Assembly (NCBI RefSeq): GCF_037975245.1
Contig: NC_092577.1
Coordinates: 20,272,898 to 20,336,897, forward strand
Direction: 5' to 3'
Length of the DNA: 64,000 nucleotides
Source of the DNA: Apostichopus japonicus
Taxonomy: Eukaryota; Echinodermata; Holothuroidea; Aspidochirotida; Stichopodidae
The notes below the pieces were generated by a model. It saw only the letters and a program-made list of their open reading frames with translations. It did not search any database and had not been told where the DNA came from. Every line of letters starts with the position of its first letter. The stretch's first letter is position 1. This document shows positions 47,946 through 60,339 of the stretch, piece by piece. The translations under genes were made by a program, and so were the position numbers.

Positions 47946-48247
47946 CCTGATAATTTGGGCTTCAATAGAAGTTAAGGTTTTTGTTGGTGAAGCTTTCATC
48001 TGTTTCATTGATTGCACTTTCTTAGGTGCAGGGTTGATAATGTCTTTTGCCATGTCCTCGTAGCGTTGTTCAACATCTATCTTGGCACATAACCCCTGTG
48101 TTGTCTGAAAGGGCTAGGTGATAAAGTTCCTTCTGTTGTCCATTTGCGTTGAATGGGCGTGGTTTGCTCACTTGCAGAACTTTAGGCTTTGAACAGTTTA
48201 CTGTATGGAGCTGGCTTCAGCTCAGCTAGCTCTTTGATGGTTAACAT
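47946..48247 (-). pseudogene. RPA-like OB-fold exon beside Helentron A
   Basis: The ATG at 48247 starts MLTIKELAELKPAPYSK. After a one-base shift comes VLQVSKPRPFNANGQQKELY..ALSDNTGV, which has the strand pattern of an RPA70-type OB fold. After a second one-base shift comes CAKIDVEQRYEDMAKDIINP and KTLTSIEAQIIR, ending at a good donor (ATCAGG|GTAAGT, exon end 47946). Two shifts make it a pseudogene. It is on the same strand as Helentron A and about 250 bp downstream of its endonuclease. Helitrons in several lineages carry RPA-like genes, which supports the reading; the assignment itself rests on pattern, not on a search. Confidence 0.55.
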
Positions 48248-48507
48248 TCTGTGATGATAAGAGAAAAAGGTTAACGTTACTTGATATCATAATGTACATG
48301 TTATGTGAAGTATTCGACTTGTTACTGACAATAATAGACATGAGAGTAATTCAGTAATTAGTAAATATTCTCTCTGGTGTACGGAGGTTCAGGCAAAGAC
48401 ATGTTTGGTAGGATGCCCAACTCAAAAGTATATAGATATGATGGATGTGAAATTGTGAATGCTGTCAAATAACATGTAGTAGAGAAGATATGTTGACCAC
48501 ATGTATA

Positions 48508-49090
48508 CTATTTACTGCAGATGTACAGTAGGCACTGTACAGTACAGTAATATGTATTAAGGTGAGATTTTTCGAATTGTACAAAGATAGGGTTGTGGTA
48601 ACTATAGTAAGTAATGAATATGCCTGATTTGTGTTGCTTTGGTTTAGGCTTGATGTAGATATTATCAATGAGTGTTTGCTGCAATGTTGTTGATTCTTGG
48701 ATCAATTGGTGGAACATATTTAAAGATAATAATGGATTTTGCTTGTTTAAATCATGATTGAAGTCTACAGACATGATTGTATACTTGGGGTTGTATGGTA
48801 GTAACTGTTGTTGCAAACTGTTCAGGTCAGTTATTTGTAAAGGGATTTGATGGAATTCTATGTCGTTTTTAATATAAAGAGCTACACCACCTGCTCTTCT
48901 ATGTGAGGGGTTTGATATGATTTGGTATCCATGTAGTGCAAAATTTGAATTTTTTGAAATTAGCCATGTTTCTGTTAAACATGATATCTGCATGAAGGAA
49001 CTCCGGGGTCTGCTTTAAGATCATTGTAATGCTTGGGCAATGATCGAATGTTGTGGTGTATGATTGTAATGGTTCCTTGGTGATTGCCAT
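48508..49090 (-). pseudogene. Helentron A endonuclease domain
   Basis: Begins after the helicase with HHNIRSLPKHYNDL, then a frameshift, then CLTETWLI, RRAGGVALYIKND, MSVDFNHDL, TLIDNIYI and TYYSYHNPIF. These are the expected blocks of an APE-type endonuclease. The final SDH box reads SYH, so the catalytic Asp is gone, and GDFN reads VDFN. It ends close to the 3' end of the element, the usual place in Helentrons. Confidence 0.75.
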
Positions 49091-50537
49091 ATGTCAAATC
49101 TGACAGAGGATTTGTCATTTTCATGTCAACAGCTTTCATCTGACTGCTCGCAGCTCTAATTTTGGGATTACAGTAAAAAGCTTTGACATTGTAATTCAAC
49201 AAGTACAAGCCACTGATAGAAGTAACTCTGCTCAGGGCAACATATGCCATACCTGCTTGAAAGATGTGATGTAATGAAACTACTGCTGCAGATGTGGTTT
49301 TTCCTTGCACTTTATGAATAGTGAGTGCCCATGCTAATTTAAGTATGAATTGATACCTGGTAATAGAAGTGGATCGATTAAGAAATGTTTCTGAATGAAG
49401 GGTTATCAGGAAGATCTTGTGTTGTTGATGAAACAGTTTGACCTGTTGTTTGTGATGTTGACACTTTGCTCTTGTTACCAACTGTTTCATTTTCAAAGTC
49501 TATTGTGACTGCATTTGGATGATGTGTGACAGGATTGGTCGTTATGGAACATATTGCACCACATACCATTTACCAATCCATCTGAGACATCTAGATCGGC
49601 AGTTAACATGACTTTTGTTCCAATAGCTATTTCTATTTTTGGTTGCAAGCTGCAAGATTTATTTGAGGGAATGGGTGTTTTACGTTCTTTTCCTCCCTTG
49701 TTTGTCAAATTGAATGTCAAGAGCATGGACTGTGTGTATGTTGGAACAACATTTGTTTAGCATGTAGGTGTTATGTGCATCAACATAAACATTTCTTGAA
49801 AATATGTGTAAATAATCTTCAGGATAGTTTGGTGTTCACGCTGCTAATCTATCTTGCAGTAGCTTTGTATAAATTGTGTCTATAGCTGTATCCTTGTGTG
49901 CAACTCGTATACTGTTCAAGAGAGACCATAAATTGACCAATGACCCTGGATCAACATCAAATAGTGATTTGCCATTTATTGGAGGCAACTGATAAAAATC
50001 ACTTACAGCTAGTATACTGATATTACCGAATGGTTGATTTGAAACTCCTTTAATTTGTTGTAGGCGACAACTTATGTAATTCAGCATATCCTGGTTGACC
50101 ATAGACACCTCGTCAATAATGATAATTTGTAATTGAGCATACGTCAACATATAAGTATTGAGTTTATCTTCACGAAGAGGTATGTAAGGCATTTTAGTAT
50201 TGCGTATTGACAAAGCAGAATGAATTGTCTGGCCGTGAATGTTAAATGCAAGAAGAAGAACAGTGACACTGGCTGCCGAAGGCAAATTAGTTGTAAATAT
50301 CTTCTCCAACTGATGGTTTATGCATTCTATGAGTAGAGATTTACCTGTGCCTGCACCACCAGTCAAAAATATATGAAATGGCGTTGTTTTGCGATCGTTG
50401 ATTTGTTGGTAACACCAGCCAGTGATGTATCGGAATAGTTTCCTTTGATTGGTATTCAGCGATTGGTATCGTGTGTCGACGTTCTGTTCGAAATTTTGTT
50501 CAATGGAGTGAGTGAAGTTTATATCGTGTGTTGTCAA
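49091..50537 (-). pseudogene. Helentron A PIF1-like helicase domain
   Basis: 50537-49836 is open with Walker A ([14 protein letters not shown]), Walker B (IIIDEVSMV) and a motif III-like block ([18 protein letters not shown]). After frame changes, 49726-49560 carries EIAIGTKVMLTADLDVSDGLVNG. 49360-49200 carries motifs V/VI (LAWALTIHKVQGKT, AYVALSRVTSISGLYLL). It unwinds DNA during rolling-circle transposition in intact elements. The reading frame is interrupted at about 49836, 49500 and 49380. Confidence 0.85.
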
Positions 50538-50587
50538 AGAATTGTCAACCTGAGTTGAAATACTTGATAACTCCGGTATTTCATCAC

Positions 50588-52262
50588 CTATGTCATGTGG
50601 TTCGTAGAGATTTTCTTCATTGACTGTGTCTTGATCAGCATTACCATTTGTACCCAGTACCTCGGTGTTGTTTCAGAAGCAAGTTCCCATGCCTCATCTA
50701 AGTCTTTACCATGTTTTTCAAAGTTTTTCATATTGGATCCGACTAAGTCTTTGACTGGTTTCATTCCATGGTTATAGTGAACAGTTCCCATCTGGAAATA
50801 TTCTTCATAGGTTAGAGATGCATCATTACGCAACTCTTTTTTGGTATGAGGTTGATATAACCTTAATAATCCCTGGTAGTACTTTTCTGGATTGTTTTCC
50901 ATTCTAGTTCTGTTGTAACGTACAACTGCACACTTTTTTGTCCGTTCAAGAACGAAACCTAAATCATTGTCTAGGGTACTGCATGCTTTTTTCTTTCTGG
51001 AACTGCTGAAAATGCATTCGGAAGCAAATGTGGCTAAACACATGTTCTGAAAGTGAAGTGACTTTGGTCTGCTGAGGTATTTTTCCATTATATTTGTTAC
51101 CCATATATCCTCACTTTCATTTGGGTTTTGTTTGCAATATTGACAAAGGCAAGGTAATCCGATGTGCATCTGCATCTGTTGGTACATAACCTACTTTACG
51201 GGAGGAAACTTTCAGTCTCATACCTGTTACTCTGTACACAGCTTCCATAATAGAAATCTCCCTATGGTTCAAATAAACTGTTCCCAAGCGACGTAGTTCT
51301 GTTATAGCATCTATGTTACCATTACGTGCCATCTTTAGCAATGTCCCCATCTCTCTTTCAGCTTTACTAATGTAGGATACAATGTACATAATACAGCTGT
51401 ATGGATTTAATACAAACTGTATATCCATATTTGCATTCCAACACCTCAGCAGATTTGGGTTGTAATTATTAACCCAGCATTCATTTGGCTGTCTTTGCAA
51501 GAATATTGTTTCCTTTCAACTCAACAGAGAGAGGGCTTGCTGTAAATCTGCCTGTATAATGTCGGAAAGATGAATGAAATCTTTCATGGTTGAAATATTA
51601 GCATCTTGTAATATTTGCCAACACTTTTTCATAGTGTCATCATCCTCTGTCAAAGGCTGTGTACTATGAGGAATTGGATTGCAGCTGTTATCGGTTTGTG
51701 TGTTTTGTTTAGTAATAAATGTTTTCTGAGAAGGTGGTCGTGGAAAATTAAACCTACACATCTTTTTGGACTTTTTACATGACATGCTATGATTTTTGCT
51801 ATGTGTTTGAACACTATTGACAATTTCATGTAGTTCTGCATCTGTTTCTGCAGAAGGTTATTGAACATGTCACATATTTGTTTTTGAAATTTATTACAAG
51901 CAAGTTCTCTGTATGTTGTTGGTATTTAGGTGCGTCTTTTATCCAAAATAAACAATGTAGATGAGGCCAGCCGCGCTCCTGAAATTCTACACGATAGAAA
52001 TAATCAATTACTTCATCAATAGGATGTTCATCACCCAAAATGACATTTTGGATGAAGCTCTGTACCCTTTTGTTCGAACATTGTAGCTGCTGTAACAGGA
52101 TTGCTTGAAATTGTCACAGTGTTCTCTCCAAGTTATGTCATCTGGTACAGTTTCCCCTCTTTGCATCCAAATTGCAGCTGTAATCTCTTTCCATCTTTTA
52201 TCTGCAGCGGAAAAGCTACAAAACCATGTGGGGATGCCTAATTGTCTTATCATGGCAAACAT
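50588..52262 (-). pseudogene. Helentron A Rep nuclease domain
   Basis: 52262-52008 starts MIRQLGIPTWFCSFSAAD. 52038-51826 has the Rep two-His motif (YRVEFQERGWPHLHCLFW). 51500-51117 has the region before and after the [14 protein letters not shown] block, where the catalytic Tyr-x-x-Lys sits. 51187-50588 forms the linker to the helicase. Frames change at about 52020, 51850, 51520 and 51150. The His-Leu-His and YISK residues are retained, so nuclease residues were lost only through frame breaks. Confidence 0.82.
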
Positions 52263-53142
52263 TCAGAGTACTCTCCCAATAAGCAGGGGTACCACGGATG
52301 TTTTTCATGAAGTGATATCCATCATCCTTTTCAATGAGATTCTTCATATTAGAAGCGGTCTTCAACATGCCTGAAGTTATAGCATCTCCACTAGAAGTTG
52401 TTGTTTTGCCTTTCCTCATTGCAATTGAGATGGATGATTGAATCTGATGTAATTCTGTTGTGTATTGCGCAAAGAAAAGGTATTCAGCACTTTTGGCAAA
52501 TCGAGTGTCAGCTGAGAACAATCTGGCATTGAAATATCTGCTAGGTGAAATATGTTTAGGTCTTGGTGAGCTAAATGTATTGTTCCCATCTGGAAATAGT
52601 GTTGGAAAAGCTTGGCCTTCATGGATTAAAGCTGGAACAGGCATTTTACCTTCGGCTGGTGCTACAGAGTATATTCTATCTGCACTCAAAGTGTCTTCGG
52701 CTATATCTGTCGGCTGTAGACAGGTTATTGTGGGCAAAGAATGATCTGTCTCATCATCCTGTACGTTATTATTCTCAGATTCGACTTCTGTATTCATTGA
52801 TTGTGTCTGTTCCTTTTGCATTGTGATATCATCACCAGGAATATTACTCAGAACAGTGATGTTGTGAAAGAAAGTATTGTGTTGCTTTAGGTACTGTAAG
52901 GCATTGAGAACTTTAAGAGGATCAACAACATGATGTAAATGATGTCGACTATAGTTCAGTTTACGTTTCAATTTGACTTGTATAAGCGTAGAATCAGTTA
53001 ATGGTCTTGGAAGAGTATTAACAGTTTTACTTATATCAGATGGGACACAAATAACTGGTCCATGAATACTTTTCTGAAATCCTCTTGAAAGATAAAATAA
53101 TTTCATGAATGGTATTGTTGGTGTGATCAAATGTCTTTCCAA
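52216..53142 (-). pseudogene. Helentron A Helitron N-terminal domain
   Basis: An open 308-codon stretch reading MKLFYLSRGFQKSIHGPVI, RIYSVAPAEGKMPVPAL..FPTLFPDG, RYFNARLFS..SAEYLFFAQY and GDAITSGMLKTASN. These blocks are the usual Helitron-like N region preceding Rep. It continues in a shifted frame into PAYWES..MIRQLGIPTWF. Upstream, between 53142 and 53374, a Cys-rich zinc region is present only as broken frames. Confidence 0.8.
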
Positions 53143-53373
53143 GAGATTTGGTCCAATACTTCAGGGATTGGCAAGACATGCAGGTTGTTGTCTTGAGATT
53201 GAAATGGCATATTGCCAGTTTTTAAGTTCACATGACAGCATTTACAAATCCACTGGTCAAAATTATGGTTGCTTTGTAATTGGTGGTATAAAACCTTATA
53301 TTCACATGCATTAATCCTGTACTTGTTCGAGTCAATTTCAGCACCTGTTGTCGGAAGAGTAACCGATTACAGT

Positions 53374-54503
53374 TTACACATGTATATGATGGAACATTTT
53401 GTAGAGATTTGTAGAATTTCTGGTATTTTCTATTTGATCTGTCAGGACAGTTGACGCATGTGGATCGACAAATGCTGATTCACTTGGAATATCTGTAGTT
53501 GAAGAGTGACAAGTTTTCTTTACAGAAAGAGCTTTTGTGCCATTACCAAAGACAAAGGTTGTCCCATCTGTGCTTTCCAAACTTATACAGAGATTATGTG
53601 ATTGAGCTAATGGTAAAACAAATATTGCTTCACTGCTCACATTCGAACCAATCAAGTTACATTTTTCAAACCGAAAGTGTGGGTACAAGTTTTTCTCCAC
53701 ACAAGTACAATACTCTGTTACATCACAAGCAAACCAATTGTCATTGATGTGGTTTATCACTCTTGAAAAGACATCAGTTATTCTATTGTTTACTTTGTAC
53801 AATGCCGAACTTGTGACTGTTAAAATATCTCGTAAATTGGGGCACATGTGGGGTTGAACTATTGGGAAGTTGAAAAATAGAGATGGACATCTCTTTACAT
53901 TGAATGACAAAGGATCTGTTTTTATGAAATCATAATGACCATTATCTATCTCACCACTGTACAATAGGCTGATATGATTCAGTCCGCTACCAACAACAAC
54001 AACTGCACCTGAAGGACGATATATAAAGAATCGTACATTGTATAACTGTGCAACAATAGTTATTTCTACTTCTCCAGGCAAGGAGGGCACTTCGTTACCA
54101 CTCTTGATGAAGCCAATATACTGATTTCTGTCCAATATTTTATGGATATAATATACATGATCACGATGCTCTTCCCAATGTCTCCCAATGAACTCAACAG
54201 TAGCATCTCTGATTTCACCATGTCTATTTTCTGTTTCATTGAGAGCAAAACTGACAGCTTTAAAAAGGAATTGCCATCCCCTAAAATGTTAATCACTTCA
54301 CCTACTAATGCAGATGGTGGTCTGGGACTCTTGTTGACAAGTTCAGTGTTATATCTTCTCCTTCTCCTTTTGTTCCTATGTTCAATGGAACTTTTTCCTT
54401 TTCCCCATTTGATCATGTTCTGGTAAGTCTGTTTCATCAAACTACAGCATTGGTGAGATTTACGATCACTGAGACCAAGGTGAATACATTGTTTCATAAG
54501 CAT
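53374..54503 (-). pseudogene. Helentron A OTU-like N-terminal segment
   Basis: 54330-53900 reads INILGDGNS at the position where OTU cysteine proteases have GDGNC. One shift later it reads GEIRDATVEFIGRHW, then YIGFIKSGNEVPSLPGEVEI, an aromatic strand (VRFFIYRPSGAVVVV) and LYSGEIDNGHYDFI, where the final His is expected. The catalytic Cys appears as Ser. OTU-like domains are known accessories of Helentrons. The rest of the frame (53374-53900) contains a CDVTEYCTCVEKN Cys cluster. Confidence 0.6.
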
Positions 54504-54609
54504 ACGGATGTCACTGTTTGCTAGTTTCTTACAGACAAATGCCTTGAATGAGAACTGTCAGCATCTCTCCAATATAGTTGATCAAAACTTTTCTGAATGA
54601 AAGAAATGA

Positions 54610-54815
54610 GCAATGTTTCTCAAACATTTCAATGTTTCTCAAGCAATGTTTCTCAAATGACAAAAATCTCTTTAATCCAACATCTCTTGAATCCAAGTTA
54701 TGAGAAAAATCTGTTGAATCTAACAATCTCTAAATCCAACAATCTCTTGAATCAAAGAAATTACAAAAATCTCTTGAATCCCCAAAATGACAGAAATCTC
54801 TTGAATAAACAAATT
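54610..54815. repeat. Imperfect tandem repeat AATCTCTTGAATCC
   Basis: About seven degenerate units of roughly 25-35 bp built on 'aaaaatctcttgaatcca' and, earlier, 'aatgtttctcaa'. It lies between the two divergent Helentrons. Confidence 0.65.
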
Positions 54816-55605
54816 AAGACAAATAAGGGGAAAATACTTGTTAAGAAATGTAAAATATATTGGGTTCAAAGGTGTGGCAGAATATTTTATATCAACTTAC
54901 AGAAATAACGCTAGCAACAGTCATGAAAAAACTTTCAATAGCACCAAATTAAATTTAATGTTTAAGCAATGATGAGGTCACTAGCACTCTGCGTGAATTG
55001 TTTAGTCAACGTTATTTACCGTTGTGTTGCATTTACTTACATGCACAGCTTTAATCGGAAGAAAGTACACTCTGCGACTGTATCGGTCGAACTTTTCATA
55101 GGATAAGCTCCGCCCACAAGTCAGCAGTATTGGCTGCAGAGGCCCGCGCTAGCTACGGTTCTAGTCACTTGTTCTTAACTTCGTACGTCTTTTATTTGTT
55201 AACTCCTTCCTTTCTGAAGATCTCTCTACAACTACTTGTCACACCCTAATATAAATATATATATATATATATAAAAAACTATTTCTACTGTAAAAAAATT
55301 ATGTAAACATTAAAAGAAAATTCTAAATCGGTTTATATAAAATGTAAAGCCTGTATATATATATGTTCCAAGCACAATATATAATATCAATTGCAATAGG
55401 TACGAGTCGTACCCACATAAAAATGAACTTCTATTTCTCTGTCTTCGCATATTCATGAGATTTACAAAGTGAACATTAAAATGATAATTTCTTACGAAAA
55501 ACGGAATGAACCATACTCAAATACTTTCGTTCCCGATTCCACTTATGTATCAATCATTGCGTTAAACAATGTAACCAAAGATGCCTTGTAGCATGAGATA
55601 ATGCT
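54816..55605. other. Gap between two divergent Helentrons
   Basis: No gene. Contains a TA microsatellite at about 55250-55275. This stretch should include the 5' ends of both Helentrons, but no terminal signature was recognised. Confidence 0.45.
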
Positions 55606-55779
55606 GACGAAACTTTTACGTCACGTGATCATAATGAGACGTCTAAGACGCATAACTGACCTTTCCCATGACTCATGGTCAGTAATTACACCAGAATGGC
55701 TAAAGGTAATATCACATGAAATGCAAGTTATATCTAAAGAACAAGATGAAGAACAAGAAGGTGAATGAATAAACACTGA

Positions 55780-57682
55780 CACATTTGATGAAGTTAGTGA
55801 TAATGTAGAAGAGAATATGGATACACTACTAACAGCTTCACAATATGATAGCAGTCAGGTTATGACTATAGCTCCTGGAGAAAATAGCACACCGATATAT
55901 TTGTTTCCATGAACCAGACGCAGAGTATCTTGCTTTTCCAACAATATTTTGTGGCCAAAGAAGAATAGAGCCACAGCTACCACTTCATTTCTCTGAAATA
56001 TGTAAATGGGAACTACGAAGTGTGGATAGACGTGCATAGCAAATCCTTTCTTCAAGTTAAAATCGCTATAAGGAGATGTAAGACAAATGGTAACAAGTTT
56101 ACAGCTAGTGACATTTTCGACCAGGGTACAATGAATAATCTTGTAAAATTAGATGAGGGTTACAGGATTGTTAGGAATATCAGGAATTCACCACCATATG
56201 TTGAAAAAAGAAAGAAAACCTCCTAGCAATGGTCAGACAGCTTGGATTTCCCACATATTTTGTATCCCTCTTAACAGCAGATACTCGTTGGTTCGATTTG
56301 CTAAAAGTTCTTGGTCAATTGGTCGACAATCGCACATATACAGATGCAGAATTAGAAAATATGAACTGGAAAACACGTAGTAGATTAGTTAGATCAGATC
56401 CTGTCAGCTGTGTTAGATTCTTTGATCATCGACTACAAGTAATCATTTCAGACGTCCTTAAATCCAATCTGCATCCAATTGGGAAAATTGTTGATTCGTT
56501 CGTGAGAATAGAGTTCCAGCACAGAGGTTCACCACATGCTCATTCTTCTTTGGATTGAAAATGCTCCATCTGTTAACAGTAATACAATAGATAATATCAA
56601 GAGATAATATCATTTGTTGACAAATACATTTCATGTTCTTATGTGGTAGATCCTGACCTAGCAGATTTGCTAAAACTTCAGATACAAAAACATTCAAGAT
56701 CTTGTCGAAAAGGTGGCAAGCCAATATGCAGATTTGGATTTCCTTAACCTTCATTCAAGAAAACAATGCTTTTGTATCCAATCAAATCCAATCCAATCAA
56801 AGTACAGAAGCTGAGTATGGAAAAATTACCCAGAACTTTTTAAATGTCTGTAAATTATTAGCAGATGCTAAAGATGGAGAACTAAACATGACCTACAATG
56901 ATTTCCTGAAAGAAGTTGATCCATTTGAAGAGGAGTACACACAGGCTATCCGTAGTAGCATAAAACCCCAAATATTTTTTTACAGCCTACTCCTGCATGA
57001 AATTCAATTCTTACTGACCCATATGCATGTGCTGTTTATATTGTGGCATACATGAGCAAGTCACAAAGAGGAATGAGTCTATTGTTAGATGAAGCATGTA
57101 AAGAAGCATGGGAAGGCAATTCAGATGTAAGAAAACGTTCGAATAATTGGTAACAAGTTTGTTAATGCTGTAGAGGTTAGTGCACAGGAAGCCGCATATC
57201 GTTTGTTGCAATTGCCATTTACACGATCATCACGCTGTATTGTTTCATCAACACATCTCCCTGTGAAGAGAGAACATTCCTTTTAAAGAGTAAGGAGAAG
57301 CTTCAAGAAATGAATCCTGATGCTACAGATATCGAATGTGGTAACGTCCTGAAACGCTATGCCACCAGGCCAAAAATTCTTGAACAGTGGTCTCTGGTTG
57401 ATTACGTTTCCAAATTGAATGTTCATTTCCCAAAAGAGTTAGAAGACAAGTATTCAGATGATGATCCTACAATTCAAAATGATGATGCTACAGATATAAT
57501 TCTTCCCACGAATAGTAGTGTTAACATCACTCTACCTTCGGGTATAATGATCTCGTCTTGTAAAGTTCAAAATGTCATTCGATTTGTCAATTACAATAAG
57601 GAAACAGACCCTGAGAATTTTTGTAGAGAAAAGTTATTGCTGTACAAAGCATGGCGCAAAAGAGAGTTGCTTGGTCGATAAC
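55780..57682 (+). pseudogene. Helentron B N-terminal and Rep region
   Basis: MTIAPGENSTPIYLF and, one shift on, EPDAEYLAFPTIFCGQ give the N-region. 56229-56558 opens MVRQLGFPTYFVSLLTADTR and leads to the Rep two-His motif FVRIEFQHRGSPHAHS. At about 57040 a frame reads YVVAYMSKSQRGMSLL-like (catalytic Tyr and Lys block), followed by EVSAQEAAYRLLQLP. 57310-57681 (RYATRPKILEQWSLVDYVS, LYKAWRKRELLG) links to the helicase. Several stops and shifts are present. Confidence 0.78.
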
Positions 57683-58062
57683 AATCTTACAAAGAAAATT
57701 TTATGTGATGTGCTAGTGAAATAGGACCTTTGATGCAGGAGTATGAGCCAAATAAAACTTTGACTTTTGCGGATTTAATTGAAGTAGGTAGACTACTTTG
57801 AGGATGAGTTCCCAACAGTTACTCCTGCAGCACAACAAATGGAATCAAATGAGTTAGAGGAAGTAAGAAAGAAAGCATTGAATTTGCCTTGTATTGCCCG
57901 ACAAAACAATCACATCACTTTGTAGATATAGCAAATGAGATTGGATTACCATCTGCAAATCTCAAGTTGTTGAGAATGTACAGAGGCGAATTTCAGATGA
58001 GTTGTTTTTTAAATCGTTGTGTTCTTTGAATATAAAGCAAACCTAAATTTTTTACACATGTT

Positions 58063-59140
58063 ATGCAATGGTTAACGAACAGAAAAGAACCGATGCATGT
58101 GTTTCTCACTGGAGGAGCTGGAGTAGGAAAGTCAGTTGTTATTAGAACTCAATTATGTTCAAATGAAGGTGACAACCCTGAGGAATGCAGGATTTTACTC
58201 TGTGCACCTACTGGAAAAGCTGCTTATAATATTCAAGGGCAAACTATTCATTCAGCATTTAGTATCGATCCAAACCATGGCTTCAACTACAAATAATTAA
58301 ATGGAGAAATATGAAACACTTTGCAAGTGAAATATGCTAACTTCCAAGTTGTAATCATCGATGAAATCTCAATGGTAGGAAATAAACAGTTCATGGTTGT
58401 TCATCAAAGACTTCAAGAAATTATGGGTAATAAAGAACCATTTGGAGGAGTTTATATAATTGCTGTGGGAGATCTTTTCCAGCTAAAACCTGTAATGGAT
58501 GAATGGATATTCTTAGATCTGCGCAGCGGTTACGGACCTCTGACACCAAAACTTCTGGAAACAGTTTGTTACTGTGGAAAGTGGATGGGCAGGAAGTTAT
58601 TGATCCTTCTGTCCCCAGATTGTTTCCCACAAATAAGTTAGTAAACGCGTATAACGACCTGACATTTCAATCTTCATGTACAGAAAAAGTTACGGTTTCT
58701 GGTAATGATTAAATTTGCTCTGACATGACGGATAATATTAAAGAGGGAATAAAAGCTGCCATACCCACAGATCCGTCAAAAACTTGGTCTTTTTGGTGCT
58801 CTCCCAATCGCATACGAAACTGTTGTGAACGTTGATGTTGATGATGGAATAACAAATGGTAGTAGCTATGTTGTAAAAAAGTTTCAATACCTTGATTCTA
58901 ATAACCCAAAGCTAAGTATCATATGGGTCGAATTTCATAATCTACAAGCTGGAAGAAGCAACATGTCGTTATAGACAATATTATACCCCTGATATTTATG
59001 TCAAATGGACCCCTATTTTCGCAATCAAGAGAACATTCCTTGTAACCAAGAGAAAGGTCATAGCAGTAAGACAACAGTTTCCCCTTAGACCAGTTTCTGC
59101 AACGACTATTCATAAGGCACTTGCAGAAGTTGCTGTTCAT
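58063..59140 (+). pseudogene. Helentron B PIF1-like helicase
   Basis: 58063-58296: Walker A (FLTGGAGVGKSVVIR) and LLCAPTGKAAYNIQGQTIHS. 58321-58641: Walker B (VVIIDEISMVG) and IIAVGDLFQLKPV. Later frames carry NDLTFQSSCTEKVTVS, QQFPLRPVSATTIHKA (motif V-like) and, at about 59155-59195, HAHYVAF in place of the usual YVALSR block. Each piece is in a different frame, so the gene is inactive. Confidence 0.82.
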
Positions 59141-59142
59141 AT

Positions 59143-60035
59143 GTGTTCAAGGGTTATGCCACATGCACATTATGTAGCATTCATATATTGGAGCTCAGTG
59201 AGTTTAAAATTAAAGTAAAAGAAACAGTTAATGTTGAAATGAGACGAATGATAAGAGAGGCTTCCATGATACTATGCTTTTCACCTTTGTATTCTATGCA
59301 ATCATGTGTTTTCAAAATTGCAGGTCTTATTACAAACATTACAATCATTCTTAAAAGTGACCGGATCATAATATCTTCTGATTTGATATGTATTGCTGAA
59401 AGTAGATTAAAAACAACAGATAACAACTTTCAGATACCAGGCTACATTTCTGAACGAAACGATGAACAACAAGATAATGCTATCAGACCTCCTCATGGCA
59501 TAGCAATATTCGTATCAAATAAGCTACAGTATTTCAATGTCATCAAATACACATCCCAGCTTTTTGAATGTATGACACTAAATATTGTGGACCCCTTTTT
59601 ACAAAAATCAACAATTTATAAAGCACCATCATGTTTATTTGGACATTTAAAGGAGTTTATTCATCAACGTATGTTTAAACAGATAGATATAAAGAAGCGC
59701 TTTATTATTGTAGCGATTGCAACATTCAGCAAGACTCGATAATTGTACAGTTGATGACATCAACCTTCAAATGTACTCAATATGTTAATGAACCTACGAC
59801 ATCATCCAACACCACAATAGATTTAGTCTTTTCAAACATACAGATTGCCTTATGTGAAAAAAATTGTGCATGGTCTGATCACAAATCTGTCCAAGTCTGT
59901 TTTGAATTTACAATTGATTGTCATATTAGTTTAGGTAACAAAACTGTTAAGTATGATATAACCATTCCACTATTGTATATATATAACCTTTCTCTTATCA
60001 ATCATTTTTTCGGATATACAGATGGAGTACCATGA
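59143..60035 (+). pseudogene. Helentron B endonuclease domain
   Basis: 59380-59740 reads LICIAESRLK (TETW-type block), PPHGIAIFVSNKLQYFN and KKRFIIVAIATF, where a GDFN box would be expected. 59751-60035 reads FKCTQYVNEPTTSSNTTIDLVFSNI and WSDHKSV. The last two are the substrate and SDH catalytic boxes of APE-type endonucleases and are well kept. One frameshift separates the two parts. Confidence 0.7.
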
Positions 60036-60339
60036 TGCTTAACATCTTGACTGAGGCAACAGGGCTCAACCACTTTTGCTATGGAGTGACACGGGAGAAT
60101 GATCTCGTTGAAGTGTTCCTTCTGACTGTGGGCAAAAGCCTTTCTAAAACTTTGGGAAGAAGATAATGAAAGGGATATTCGACATTGTGAGCAATTTTTC
60201 CCGCAATAAGCGGGAAGATTGCACGTATCTGAGACTGCCTGCAGACAAGGCCAAGGTGATTGTTTTCTACATATGATTACAGCAACTTATGATTGATCAT
60301 TGCCTTTTCAAAGTCTTTGACTAGTGTCTCAAAATAGGC

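Larger units (their letters stand above)
47946..54503 (-). mobile_element. Helentron A (rolling-circle transposon), decayed
   Basis: In minus-strand order: OTU-like segment, Helitron N-terminal domain, Rep nuclease, PIF1-like helicase, APE-type endonuclease, and then an RPA-like exon. Helitrons with an extra C-terminal endonuclease are the Helentron (Helitron2) type. The frame is broken in many places. True ends (short asymmetric inverted repeats and a terminal hairpin between T and T) could not be located, so these borders are only those of coding similarity. Confidence 0.85.
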
